A stretch of DNA of 64,000 nt from Citrobacter youngae. Lineage in GTDB: Bacteria; Pseudomonadota; Gammaproteobacteria; Enterobacterales; Enterobacteriaceae. This document shows positions 45,312 to 57,017 of the stretch, piece by piece; within the stretch, counting starts at the first letter, position 1; each line of letters begins with the position of its first letter. The notes beneath the pieces were generated by a model. That model was given only the letters and a program-made list of their open reading frames with translations, did not search any database and was not told the origin of the DNA. The translations under genes were made by a program, and so were the position numbers. The stretch spans positions 62,001 to 126,000 of the forward strand of contig NZ_RPOI01000018.1 of assembly GCF_003818115.1 (NCBI RefSeq), read 5' to 3'.

Positions 45312-46306
45312 CCACGCCTCCTGACCAGCCAGACAAAGCAGGGCGCACCAATCAGCGCCACTACTGCCCCGGCAGGCAATTCGCCAGGAAAAGCCAGCGC
45401 TCGGGCCAGAACATCAGCCAGCAGCAGCAGCGTAGCGCCCAAAAGCATGCTCATCGGTAAAACCTTGCGCTGATCGAATCCCACCCAGAAGCGAGCCAGA
45501 TGCGGCATCAGCAGGCCGATAAACGCAACCGGGCCAGCCACGCTGACGCAGGCACCGACCAGAAGCAGCACCAGAATATTGATGATCAAACGTAGCTTTG
45601 GCAGATTCACCCCCAGCGTGCGGGCAGTGCTGTCACTGACGTTAAGCAGGTTCAGTTGATTAGCCAGCAGCAACACCACCGGCAGGGCAACCGCCACCAT
45701 CGGGAAAAGCTGCCAGAACTCCTGCCAGCGTGCGTGGGATACGCCGCCCGCGAGCCAGTATAAAATGCCGTAAGCGTGATCTTCCGTCAGCAGCAGGGTG
45801 ATGCGGGTCAGGGCCATGCAAAACGCCGAGAACGCGATGCCCGCGAGGATCAATTTGTTTCGGTCCTGGCTGTGGCGAAATCCGCCGCCAGCGGTCATCA
45901 CCAGCAGCCAGCTTACGCCGCCGCCGCAGGCGGCGATAAAGGCGATGGAGTAACCTGCAACGGGCACGGGGCTGAGAGCGCTGGTCAGCGCCATCGCCAG
46001 CGCTGCGCCGCTGTTAATACCAAGCAGCGAAGGGGATGCCATTGAATTATGCGTCAGGGTCTGCAGCAGCGTTCCCGCGAGAGCCAGACTCGCGCCGATC
46101 AGAATGGCGACCAGGCTTCGCGGCAAACGAAGGTTTTGCACCAGCGCTTGTGCAAGCGTCGGCGTATGGCCCGGCAGCAGAGCGTGAATGGCGTCAACGC
46201 CAGAAACAGGAATGGCCGAGTAGCAAAACAGACTCAGCCAGAAGAGAGTGATAAGCGCGGCAAGGGGAAGACCCCACTGCAGCGCTGGATGTCTGAGAAC
46301 CGTCAT
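45308..46306 (-). CDS. fecC: Ferric citrate ABC permease FecC
   Basis: A 332-residue permease with the FecCD signatures LPRSLVAILIGASLALAGTLLQTLTHN and GPVAFIGLLMPHLARFWVGFDQR. It overlaps both fecB (4 bases) and fecD (4 bases), as in the E. coli operon, so the three are translationally coupled. Confidence 0.96.
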   Translation of the reverse strand: MTVLRHPALQWGLPLAALITLFWLSLFCYSAIPVSGVDAIHALLPGHTPTLAQALVQNLRLPRSLVAILIGASLALAGTLLQTLTHNSMASPSLLGINSGAALAMALTSALSPVPVAGYSIAFIAACGGGVSWLLVMTAGGGFRHSQDRNKLILAGIAFSAFCMALTRITLLLTEDHAYGILYWLAGGVSHARWQEFWQLFPMVAVALPVVLLLANQLNLLNVSDSTARTLGVNLPKLRLIINILVLLLVGACVSVAGPVAFIGLLMPHLARFWVGFDQRKVLPMSMLLGATLLLLADVLARALAFPGELPAGAVVALIGAPCFVWLVRRRG

Positions 46307-47202
46307 TTCACATCGGATAAAGGCTGGTGATGGAAGATTTTTACCGTGTCACTGGCAATGCGTTCGGCCGCGAAAATGCCGCGCATCCGCACCCAGGCGT
46401 TACTGTCGACCGACGCCGTCTGCTGTTTTTGTACCGCAGTTAACATCTGCCACAGCGGGTCCTGCTGCCAGCGTTTGACGATGCTCTCTTCGCGGTAGTG
46501 GGCGACCAGCAGCCATGCTGGATTGAGCGCCAGCAACTGCTCCAGGCCGATAGACGGCATAGACGCACCGGATATTGCCGCAGGCACCTTCAGCCCCAGA
46601 GAGGTCAGGACGCCCCCGGTCCAGGTCTCTTGCGTGTGCAGGTTGAACTGCTGCTCCCGGGACGTACCAAACAACACCAGCGTGCCTTTTGGCAACTGGC
46701 TTGCCCACGCTGACATCTGTTGTTGATGTTGCGCCAGACGTGACTGCATCTGCGCCTTTTTGCCCACTACTTTGCCGATGATGGCCGCAGATTGCAGATT
46801 TTCAGTGTAGGTTTCATTGCGGGACTTAAGCAGCAGCACCGGTGCGATTTGCTGCAAGGCGCTGTAGATACCCGCATGACGGCTGCTGTCGGCTATGATC
46901 AGATCCGGTTTCAGCGCGCTGATGGCTTCTAAGCTCGGCTGCGCGCGCGTACCGACAGACTGCCAGGGTTTAAGATGGGCGCGAACTTCTGGAAGAATAC
47001 GCGTGGCATCGTTATCGTCGGCAATGCCGACCGGACTAACATCGACGGCTGCCAGTGCGTCCGCGAACGACAGTTCCAGCACCACGATCCGCTGTGGCGT
47101 TTTATCAAGCGTAAAGGTGCCATGTTCGTCAAGAACCGTGGCGGCAAAAGCGTTGCCGGTGAGCAGCAGAGCGGCGAATAGCGTGCGTAGTGATGTGAAC
47201 AT
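46303..47202 (-). CDS. fecB: Periplasmic ferric citrate binding protein FecB
   Basis: The 299-residue product has a Sec signal (TSLRTLFAALLLTGNAFA) and a class III binding fold (TFTLDKTPQRIVVLELSFADALAAVDV, ISALKPDLIIADSSRHAG, EQLLALNPAWLLVAHYREE). It shares gene order and near identity with E. coli FecB. A 57-base palindromic spacer separates it from fecA. Confidence 0.95.
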   Translation of the reverse strand: MFTSLRTLFAALLLTGNAFAATVLDEHGTFTLDKTPQRIVVLELSFADALAAVDVSPVGIADDNDATRILPEVRAHLKPWQSVGTRAQPSLEAISALKPDLIIADSSRHAGIYSALQQIAPVLLLKSRNETYTENLQSAAIIGKVVGKKAQMQSRLAQHQQQMSAWASQLPKGTLVLFGTSREQQFNLHTQETWTGGVLTSLGLKVPAAISGASMPSIGLEQLLALNPAWLLVAHYREESIVKRWQQDPLWQMLTAVQKQQTASVDSNAWVRMRGIFAAERIASDTVKIFHHQPLSDVK

Positions 47203-47229
47203 GTGAATGGCCTGTGTCGAGTGGCGCGT

Positions 47230-47272
47230 CGTTTACCCGGCCGACAAAAACAGCATGCAGGCCGGGTAAACG
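47230..47272. repeat. Palindromic spacer between fecA and fecB
   Basis: CGTTTACCCGGCC (47230-47242) and GGCCGGGTAAACG (47260-47272) form a perfect 13-base-pair stem in the 74-base fecA-fecB gap. Such REP-like hairpins after fecA would protect the fecA message and reduce distal expression, matching the need for more receptor than transporter. Confidence 0.7.
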
Positions 47273-47276
47273 GGAT

Positions 47277-50637
<3,361 letters not shown>

Positions 50638-50641
<4 letters not shown>

Positions 50642-51159
50642 AGGCCGTGCTCCAGACGAAACAGCAGACAATGTTCGATAGCCTTTGCCACATACTTTTT
50701 CACCGAGCTGACGGAGACGCCGAGCTTAAGCGCGATCTCGCTGTATTTGAGCCCCTCCAGTTGCGAAAGCAAAAACGCTTCGCGTGTGTTTCCGTTCAGG
50801 CCGTCAAGCATGCTGTCGATGAGTTGCAGGGTTTCGAGCTGGCTCTCACGTTCCTCGGGCGAAGGCGCGAGATTTTCCGGCATCAGCGCCAGCATCTCCA
50901 GATAGGCTTTCTCCAGCGCGTTTCGACGAAACAGGTCGACCATCACCCGTTTGGCAATAGTACACAGGAAGGAACGAGGGTCGCGGACAGTCTTGAGCGA
51001 GTCACTGCCCATTACCCGTAAAAATGTGTCCTGGGCAATATCATCAGCATCAAAGGCAGACTGGAGCTTGCGCGTCAGCCAGCTTTTCAGCCAGCCGTGA
51101 TGTGTGCCATAAAGCGACTCGAACGTGAAGCAAGCGGTAGTAGTGGCGCGGTCAGACAT
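50638..51159 (-). CDS. fecI: ECF sigma factor FecI
   Basis: A 173-residue ECF sigma factor: region 2 [15 protein letters not shown] and [18 protein letters not shown], and region 4 [29 protein letters not shown]. It drives fecABCDE. Its start has a Fur box 45-63 bases upstream, coupling the cascade to iron. Confidence 0.95.
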
Positions 51160-51203
51160 GCGGATTGCATCAAAAGTTAATTATCACGCGGCCACATTAA
51201 CAT

Positions 51204-51222
51204 GAGAATGGTTATCATTACA
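51204..51222 (-). promoter_or_regulatory. Fur box upstream of fecIR
   Basis: GAGAATGGTTATCATTACA matches the 19-base Fur consensus GATAATGATAATCATTATC at 14 positions and lies just upstream of fecI, as in E. coli. Confidence 0.75.
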
Positions 51223-51389
51223 ATTGGAAATGAAATGAGATAAAAATGACATTTTAAAGGGGTTATGATTTTGGCATTAATAGCATTCCTTATTGCCCGC
51301 GCTTGCGCTCCCCATCTTTCCTGAGAGTCATAGATCCCATTGGCGATGGTTTAATTGCCTGCACATTCGCAGGCAATAGCACAATAAAA

Positions 51390-51749
51390 TTACGCCAACG
51401 GGATGTCTTCAAGGCGGAAATAAACGGTGAGTCCATGCTTATGTGCGACATCGATGTCCATATCAGCACCTTTAGAAGCGCCTTTAATACGGTAAATCGC
51501 ATCACATTTGGTGATAAGTCGATGGGCAACGGGGTAGATCATAGATTCGCCGATTTCATCGTCAATAGCCGTAGAACCGGCAGCTTTTGCCAGTGGTAGT
51601 GCCAGCCATTCGCCAATTACAGGAATGTGTCCTCTTTGATATACCGCTAACGCTGCATCTTCCAGGCGAGCAAGATTTGCATCGATAAGATTTTGTTTTC
51701 CATCCGTACCGCTACGGTAGGGGCCAGCAATGAGAATAAGTTGTTTCAC
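51390..51749 (-). CDS. DUF4406 nucleoside-deoxyribosyltransferase-like protein
   Basis: The 119-residue product is a Rossmann-like protein: LILIAGPYRSGTDGKQNLIDAN, an acidic central stretch (AIDDEIGESMIYPVAHRLITKC) and GADMDIDVAHKHGLTVYF. This pattern fits DUF4406 and the wider N-deoxyribosyltransferase superfamily, which act on nucleosides or nucleotides. It follows the NudK-like gene by 10 bases and is cotranscribed with it. Confidence 0.82.
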   Translation of the reverse strand: MKQLILIAGPYRSGTDGKQNLIDANLARLEDAALAVYQRGHIPVIGEWLALPLAKAAGSTAIDDEIGESMIYPVAHRLITKCDAIYRIKGASKGADMDIDVAHKHGLTVYFRLEDIPLA

Positions 51750-51759
51750 AAAGAGAACC

Positions 51760-52344
51760 TCATAGAATGTTTTTCAGCGCGACGTGGTAAAGCAACATAA
51801 TGGTTTTGCCATCGACGATAAGACCACTTTCAATTGCGGCAAGTGCGCTTGCAAGCGGCCACTCAAGCACTTCGATATCTTCTCCTTCAGCCGCAATTCC
51901 ACCACCGGCACCTGTCTTGTCGGCAGCATCATATTCCGCGATGTAAAAATAGAGCTTCTCCGTGACCGAGCCTGGGCTCATGTACGCCTCGAAAACCTTC
52001 TGTACGCTGGATACACGAAAACCGGTTTCTTCTTCAACTTCGGCTTTGATCCGTTTTTCAGGAGCCATGTTGTCAAGAAGACCTGCTGCTGTTTCAATGA
52101 GATAGCCATCGTGACCATTTATAAATACCGGAAAACGAAACTGACGAGTTAAGATCACTGTTTTCCTGTCACGGTTATAGAGCAGAATCGTGGCTCCGTT
52201 GCCGCGATCGTAAACTTCACGACTTTGGCGCTGCCAATCACCGTTTCTTCGTTGAATATCAAAAGTGTATTTTCTTAAACAATACCAGTCATCGGATAAT
52301 GTTAGGTTATCGACGATGCGTATTTCTGCACGTTTAGGTTGCAT
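51760..52344 (-). CDS. nudK: NUDIX hydrolase, NudK-like (GDP-mannose pyrophosphatase family)
   Basis: The 194-residue product follows E. coli NudK closely: REVYDRGNGATILLYNRDRKTVILTRQFR, the Nudix helix AAGLLDNMAPEKRIKAEVEEETGF, and EAYMSPGSVTEKLYFYIAEYDAADKTGAGGG then EDIEVLEWP. The catalytic EVEEETG is intact. The start ATG 52344 has AAGGAG; the longer frame to 52494 would run across the promoter region of the divergent DeoR gene. NudK hydrolyses GDP-mannose or related nucleotide sugars. Confidence 0.87.
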   Translation of the reverse strand: MQPKRAEIRIVDNLTLSDDWYCLRKYTFDIQRRNGDWQRQSREVYDRGNGATILLYNRDRKTVILTRQFRFPVFINGHDGYLIETAAGLLDNMAPEKRIKAEVEEETGFRVSSVQKVFEAYMSPGSVTEKLYFYIAEYDAADKTGAGGGIAAEGEDIEVLEWPLASALAAIESGLIVDGKTIMLLYHVALKNIL

Positions 52345-52403
52345 GAAGACTCCTTGATCCGTAGAGTTGACATCATAATCAGCATTATCGTGCAAATACA
52401 AGT

Positions 52404-52420
52404 ATAAACATGCATAAACA
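52404..52420. promoter_or_regulatory. Direct repeat in nudK-deoR control region
   Basis: ATAAACA occurs twice at 10-base spacing (52404-52410 and 52414-52420) in the 87-base gap between nudK and the deoR-type gene. Same-face spacing suits a DeoR-family operator. Low information content, so weak. Confidence 0.35.
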
Positions 52421-52431
52421 GGAACGGTCAC

Positions 52432-53187
52432 ATGCTCGCTCATCAACGTAAACATCTTATTCTTGAACAACTGCAGGTTGAAGGGCAGGTCCAATCGAAA
52501 AATCTGAGTGATCGATTTGGCGTTTCAGAAGACACCATTCGACGGGATTTACGTGAGCTTGCCGCAGAAGGGCGATTGCAGCGCGTTCATGGTGGTGCTT
52601 TGCCATCGTCTTCAGCTGTTGCGACATTTTCCGAGCGTAAATCATTAAAAACAGATGTGAAAATGAAGATCGCGCGCAAAGGCACTGAACTCATTTCTTC
52701 GGGACAAGTTGTTATTGTGGATGGCGGCACGACCACATCAGAGCTGATTGCCTGTCTGCCGGACGATCTGCATATTACCGTGGTGACACACAGTCCCAGC
52801 ATTGCACTGGGGTTGGTCGATAAACCCGAGATTGACGTTATTTTGATCGGTGGCCGACTGTACAAGCACTCCATTGTCAGTGTAGGGGCGGCCGCTATTG
52901 AAGGCATCGGCAATATTCATGCGGATATTTTCTTCATGGGGGTAACGGGTATTCATCCTGAAGCGGGATTAACCACGGGTGATTATGAAGAAGCGTGCAT
53001 CAAACGTGCATTTTCCGGCAGAGCGGCGGAAACGGTCGTACTGGTGTCGCCGGAGAAGGTCAACGCTGCGTCATCGTTTGTTATCGGTGAGGTAGGGCTA
53101 ATCAATACTATCGTGGTTGATAGTGAAACCGATGATAATTGGTTAAGGAGTATTGAAGGAAAGGGCATCACCATTATCAAAGCGTGA
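52432..53187 (+). CDS. DeoR/GlpR-family transcriptional regulator
   Basis: A 251-residue regulator: HTH RKHLILEQLQVEGQVQSKNLSDRFGVSEDTIRRDLRELAAEGRLQRVHGGALP and a sugar-phosphate sensor domain with IVDGGTTTSELIACLPDD, ILIGGRLYKHSIVSVGAAAIEGI and TTGDYEEACIKRAF. The family responds to sugar phosphates. It is divergent from the nudK-DUF4406 pair, which it probably controls. Confidence 0.9.
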   Translation: MLAHQRKHLILEQLQVEGQVQSKNLSDRFGVSEDTIRRDLRELAAEGRLQRVHGGALPSSSAVATFSERKSLKTDVKMKIARKGTELISSGQVVIVDGGTTTSELIACLPDDLHITVVTHSPSIALGLVDKPEIDVILIGGRLYKHSIVSVGAAAIEGIGNIHADIFFMGVTGIHPEAGLTTGDYEEACIKRAFSGRAAETVVLVSPEKVNAASSFVIGEVGLINTIVVDSETDDNWLRSIEGKGITIIKA

Positions 53188-53539
53188 TTCTCTGTTAATC
53201 GAGCATGAGAAATCGCATAAAAAACAGATACAGCCACGCCAGTACACTCTGGCCGTTCAGCAACTGTCGCAGATAGCCCAGCACTGTAAAAATCACGCTT
53301 TCCATCGTTTGTTCGTGAGATGGCACATATTTGTAAAGTCGGAGGGAAAGGGCAATGAATAGGGGATCTTTGGTAAGGATCTTACTGACTATGGCATTAG
53401 TTGGGGATGGGGTAGGACTAGCGACCGCTTTGAGCGAAAAGCGGAAGTTCGAAGTTTTATGAAGGCATTACTTAAATCGTAGCGTGTTAAACAAAGGGGC
53501 AGTTCGCCCCCGGATCTTTCCCCAAATTGATGTAAAACA
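53188..53539. other. Intergenic region without a recognised gene
   Basis: 352 bases. A diverged piece of the CGTCCGC-type repeat lies at 53423-53455 on the opposite strand (GCTTTGAGCGAAAAGCGGAA), and the terminator of the racemase gene is at 53485-53510. No open frame has a start signal or recognisable motif. Confidence 0.5.
53485..53510 (-). terminator. Rho-independent terminator after racemase gene
   Basis: On the minus strand GGGGC and GCCCC pair around GAACT and are followed by TTTGTTT, 30 bases after the racemase stop. Confidence 0.65.
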
Positions 53540-54229
53540 CTACTGAAGAGCTTTAAACAACGTCTCAATATGAATATCAACCGTGTCCAGTGCTTTAACA
53601 GGTAACGCTGTACCCGCGAACAAAAGGGGAAGCTCTGTGCATCCCAGAATGATGGCCTCAATGCCTTCATTCCGATACATCCGCTCAATGATCGCGGTAA
53701 ACGTGTCTCGCGTCTGTGACTTAATAATGCCTCTTTCGAGTTCATCGTGTATTTTTTCTGCGATGTAATCAACCTCGTCAGCATGCGGGACGACCACCTG
53801 GATGCCTGCTTCAGTGAAAGGCCGTTTGAAGAAGTCAGCCTCCATTGTAAATCGTGTTCCCACGAGACCTACTTTTTTCAGGCCCTGAGTCTGAACTTCT
53901 GCACAAGTGGACTCGATAATGCTGACAAGAGGAACTGTTGTACACGACTGGAGTTCGTTGAAGACGATGTGTGGTGTGTTACCGGTCAAGGCGACGACTT
54001 CAGCCCCAGCGGCCACCAAATTCCCGACAGCCTTGGCCAGGTACCTCGTCAGCGCTTCATAATCTTTCCGTCCACACATGGTCAGGACGTCATATACATT
54101 GATACTTTCAATAGTTAGAGACGGGAAGAATGTATCGCCAATTCTTTTGTTAGCTTCATAAACAAATTTGCGATAGTAGAGCAATGTTGATTCTGGTCCG
54201 GTGCCGCCGATTAATCCAAGTTTCTTCAT
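53540..54229 (-). CDS. Aspartate/glutamate racemase family protein
   Basis: A 229-residue racemase: KKLGLIGGTGPESTLLYYRKF, TGNTPHIVFNEL and the second catalytic region EAIILGCTELPLLF. Two-Cys racemases have Cys just before Asn-Thr in the first motif; here it is Thr82-Gly83, while the C-terminal Cys is present. This resembles the atypical Thr/Cys L-Asp/Glu racemase of E. coli (YgeA). The start at 54229 is preferred for its position before the first beta strand. It is divergent from a LysR gene. Confidence 0.87.
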   Translation of the reverse strand: MKKLGLIGGTGPESTLLYYRKFVYEANKRIGDTFFPSLTIESINVYDVLTMCGRKDYEALTRYLAKAVGNLVAAGAEVVALTGNTPHIVFNELQSCTTVPLVSIIESTCAEVQTQGLKKVGLVGTRFTMEADFFKRPFTEAGIQVVVPHADEVDYIAEKIHDELERGIIKSQTRDTFTAIIERMYRNEGIEAIILGCTELPLLFAGTALPVKALDTVDIHIETLFKALQ

Positions 54230-54406
54230 TTTATTACCCTCAATAGCTCCCGTATTAATCAAGCGTGACCATTTTGCGATGATCAACAAGCGCTTGAGAC
54301 TAGCTGGGAGGCTGGTAGCTGTTTAAATGGAGTAAATAAATTAAAAAACATGTAGATTCATTTCAATTGAATAAAATAGAATCTAATTTTCAATTATGGT
54401 GAAAGT

Positions 54407-55297
54407 ATGGATATAGCTGACTTCCGAACCATCATCGCACTGGTAGAAACAGGTACTATTACTGCAGCAGCAAATTTGCTCTGCCGAGTCCCCTCCGCAA
54501 TAACCACTCGCGTTCAGAACCTGGAGAGCCAGCTCGGAACCACACTGTTTGTAAGGTCTGGCCGTAGGTTTCTTCCGACAAATGAAGGTCAGGTGCTTTA
54601 TAACAATGCACTGAAGATTATCGAGCTGGTCACCTTAGCAGAACAGCAGATGGTAAAGCCAGTGCCTGGCGGTCGGTTCCGACTTGGGGCGCTCGACAGT
54701 ATGGCCGCAACAAGGTTGCCTGAGCCGCTGGCGCGTCTCTACCAGCAACATCAATCAGTAAAGGTGGAGCTGGTTACCGGGATAAGCCGCACACTGCTCG
54801 ATGCAGTGCTTAGTCACGAACTTGATGCAGCCTTCATTGCAGACGCGCCGGCTAATGACAGACTGGAACGCATGGTTGTTTACAAGGAAGAACTGGTTAT
54901 TATCGCCGCAGCAAATTTCCCGCAGATACGTTCTGCTGCCGATTTAGCTCACACAACGTTGCTGGTATTCAGTGACGGTTGCTCCTATCGCGATCGGCTA
55001 ACAACCTGGTTCAGAGAGGCTGGGATCAGACCTTTCAGGCTGGCAGAAATGTCCTCCTACCATGCCATTCTGGGGGGAGTCAGTTCTGGAATGGGGGCGG
55101 GGGTGATACCAACACCAATCCTCGATACGTTTCCGACACAGGAACTCATCACAGTCCATCCCTTTGATTCAGAAAACAGTCAAATAACAACGGAACTGAT
55201 ATGGCGCAAGGGAGAGCTCACGGCTAATACAGGTGCCCTGATTGATATCTTGTCCTCAACGTCGAAATTGCCTGACAGGCAGGGTGCTGCAATCTAG
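54407..55297 (+). CDS. LysR-family regulator
   Basis: A 296-residue LysR regulator: HTH DIADFRTIIALVETGTITAAANLLCRVPSAITTRVQNLESQLGTTLFVR, linker GRRFLPTNEGQVLYNNA, and ligand domain with GRFRLGALDSMAATRLPEPLARLYQQ. It belongs to the CbbR/YgiP-like group. It is divergent from the racemase gene across 177 bases and probably regulates it. Confidence 0.88.
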   Translation: MDIADFRTIIALVETGTITAAANLLCRVPSAITTRVQNLESQLGTTLFVRSGRRFLPTNEGQVLYNNALKIIELVTLAEQQMVKPVPGGRFRLGALDSMAATRLPEPLARLYQQHQSVKVELVTGISRTLLDAVLSHELDAAFIADAPANDRLERMVVYKEELVIIAAANFPQIRSAADLAHTTLLVFSDGCSYRDRLTTWFREAGIRPFRLAEMSSYHAILGGVSSGMGAGVIPTPILDTFPTQELITVHPFDSENSQITTELIWRKGELTANTGALIDILSSTSKLPDRQGAAI

Positions 55298-55476
55298 TTT
55301 GAGATTATGACCGCTTGACGGTGTCTGCAATGTCGAAATCCCTACCGGGTGAAATGACACTTCTGGTCTTTTCTGTCCTGCCAGAGGCTAATGCCCGACT
55401 TTGAGCCGTTAACAAAAGCTTAAACTGTCACCTTCCGCTTATGGCACCAGGCAGACATTTCAATTGACAATAATAC

Positions 55477-55959
55477 CTAGATTTCAAGTGCAGCAAGGAT
55501 GATGGTTTCCATTTTCTCCGGGGTAGTGAACGGCGCAAAACGCTTTAGCGTCTTGCCATCGCGTCCGATCAGGAATTTTGTGAAATTCCATTTTATCCGT
55601 CCCCCCAGCATGCCGGGCAACTCGTCTTTTAGATAACGGAATACCGGATGCGTAGCGGCACCGTTAACCTCCACTTTTTCGAACATTGGGAAGCTTACAC
55701 CGTAGTTGATGTGGCAGGTCTGCGCGATTTCGTCGGCTTCGCCGGGTTCCTGCTTACCGAACTGGTTGCAGGGAAAACCAAGCACTACCAGTCCGCGAGC
55801 TGCATACTTTTTGTACAGCACTTCCAGACCTGCATATTGTGGCGTGAAGCCACAATGGCTGGCGGTATTTACCACCAGAACCAGCTTGCCAGCATAGTCA
55901 GCCATAGGGATACGCTGGCCGTCCAGGCTGGTGGCTGTTAGTTGATAAAAGGTGGTCAT
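55477..55959 (-). CDS. btuE: Glutathione/thioredoxin peroxidase BtuE
   Basis: A 160-residue peroxidase: catalytic Cys in NTASHCGFTPQYAGLEVLYKKY, VLGFPCNQFGKQEPG and the Trp/Asn pair in IKWNFTKFLIGRDG. This gives the Cys-Gln-Trp-Asn set of glutathione peroxidases with Cys in place of Sec. ATG 55959 has GAGGAG six bases upstream and is used instead of the longer frame. A deleted relict of a paralogue lies at 27578-27690. Confidence 0.92.
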   Translation of the reverse strand: MTTFYQLTATSLDGQRIPMADYAGKLVLVVNTASHCGFTPQYAGLEVLYKKYAARGLVVLGFPCNQFGKQEPGEADEIAQTCHINYGVSFPMFEKVEVNGAATHPVFRYLKDELPGMLGGRIKWNFTKFLIGRDGKTLKRFAPFTTPEKMETIILAALEI

Positions 55960-56077
55960 AGCGAACTCCTCAGAGCAGGACCTGTCAGACATCGGCATAG
56001 CCATACAGCATGGTGCTGCTGGGGCAAGTGAGGAGCGGAGGTGAGTCCGCTCGGTTTAGTGCTGCCAGATTCAGTCC

Positions 56078-56815
56078 CTAATGCTCCAAATCTTCGCGAG
56101 TGGGTCCTTGAAAGTAAAGGGTACTAATATGGCAACTACGCGGTTGAGTCAGCACAAAATGAATTGTTTCCCAGACAGAACGCCCATTCATTAGATGTTC
56201 TCCCATTCTGGATTGAGTGTCGACAAGAGGATCTAACCCGGTCAATTCAAAATCCGGTGGGTATAACCCGGTTACCCGTATATTTTCTTTGGATAACTGT
56301 TCCGACAGTTTAGTTGTAAAACCACTCATCCCGTGTTTACTGGCAAAAAAAGCGGGATGGGCAATTGAATCCGTAAAATTCGGAATGCCGCATACAGATA
56401 TAATCGAAACAATGTCAGCACTGTCTGAGCGCCTTAATCCTGGAAGCAATGCCTGTGTTAGTAGAATTGAACCTGTCAGGCCTGAGCTGACGGTATTGTA
56501 GATTTCTGAGTCCGGTTGTTCGTCTATAGTCCCTGATAACCACTGAGCAGCATTGAGGATTAGAATGTCGATGGACCTGTCTATATCTAAGAGTTGTGAA
56601 GCAAACTGAGAAATAGATTCAGGCTGGGTTAAATCACACAGATACCCTTTTGCAACACCACCTTCAGCGGCGATGATGCTGCAGGTTTTGTGAATATCCT
56701 CAACCCGCCGGGCAGAAAAATCCACGTTGACGCCTTCTCGAGCCAACCAAACGCACAACGCCTGACCAAATCCTCCTCCGCCGCCGGTGATAACGGCTCT
56801 TTTACCTTTCAACAT
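56078..56815 (-). CDS. SDR-fold protein lacking the catalytic tyrosine
   Basis: The 245-residue product has an SDR fold: nucleotide loop AVITGGGGGFGQALCVWLA, DLTQPESIS, LILNAAQWLSG, then IISVCGIPNF and HPAFFASKHGMSGFTTKLSEQLSKENIRVTGLYP. In the YxxxK motif the Tyr is replaced by Phe156 while Lys160 remains; Ser140 is in place. Oxidoreductase activity of the normal type is therefore doubtful. ATG 56815 is chosen for its position before the first strand. A binding or regulatory role is possible. Confidence 0.85.
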   Translation of the reverse strand: MLKGKRAVITGGGGGFGQALCVWLAREGVNVDFSARRVEDIHKTCSIIAAEGGVAKGYLCDLTQPESISQFASQLLDIDRSIDILILNAAQWLSGTIDEQPDSEIYNTVSSGLTGSILLTQALLPGLRRSDSADIVSIISVCGIPNFTDSIAHPAFFASKHGMSGFTTKLSEQLSKENIRVTGLYPPDFELTGLDPLVDTQSRMGEHLMNGRSVWETIHFVLTQPRSCHISTLYFQGPTREDLEH

Positions 56816-57017
56816 AACGATGCTTCCCTTTCGTGATGAGTTTGTGTCGCTGGATATATAGCATGGTGATACGGGGTCACATCTTCCCGTTAGTGCCATT
56901 TACGGCGGGATATAAATAGCGGTTTGCATGCGTTATATCGTTCTCAAAATGGGCTCAGCTCAGATTTAAGCAAAATGCACACCGACGGGGGGAGGCATGA
57001 TGGGACGTCAATCCAGA

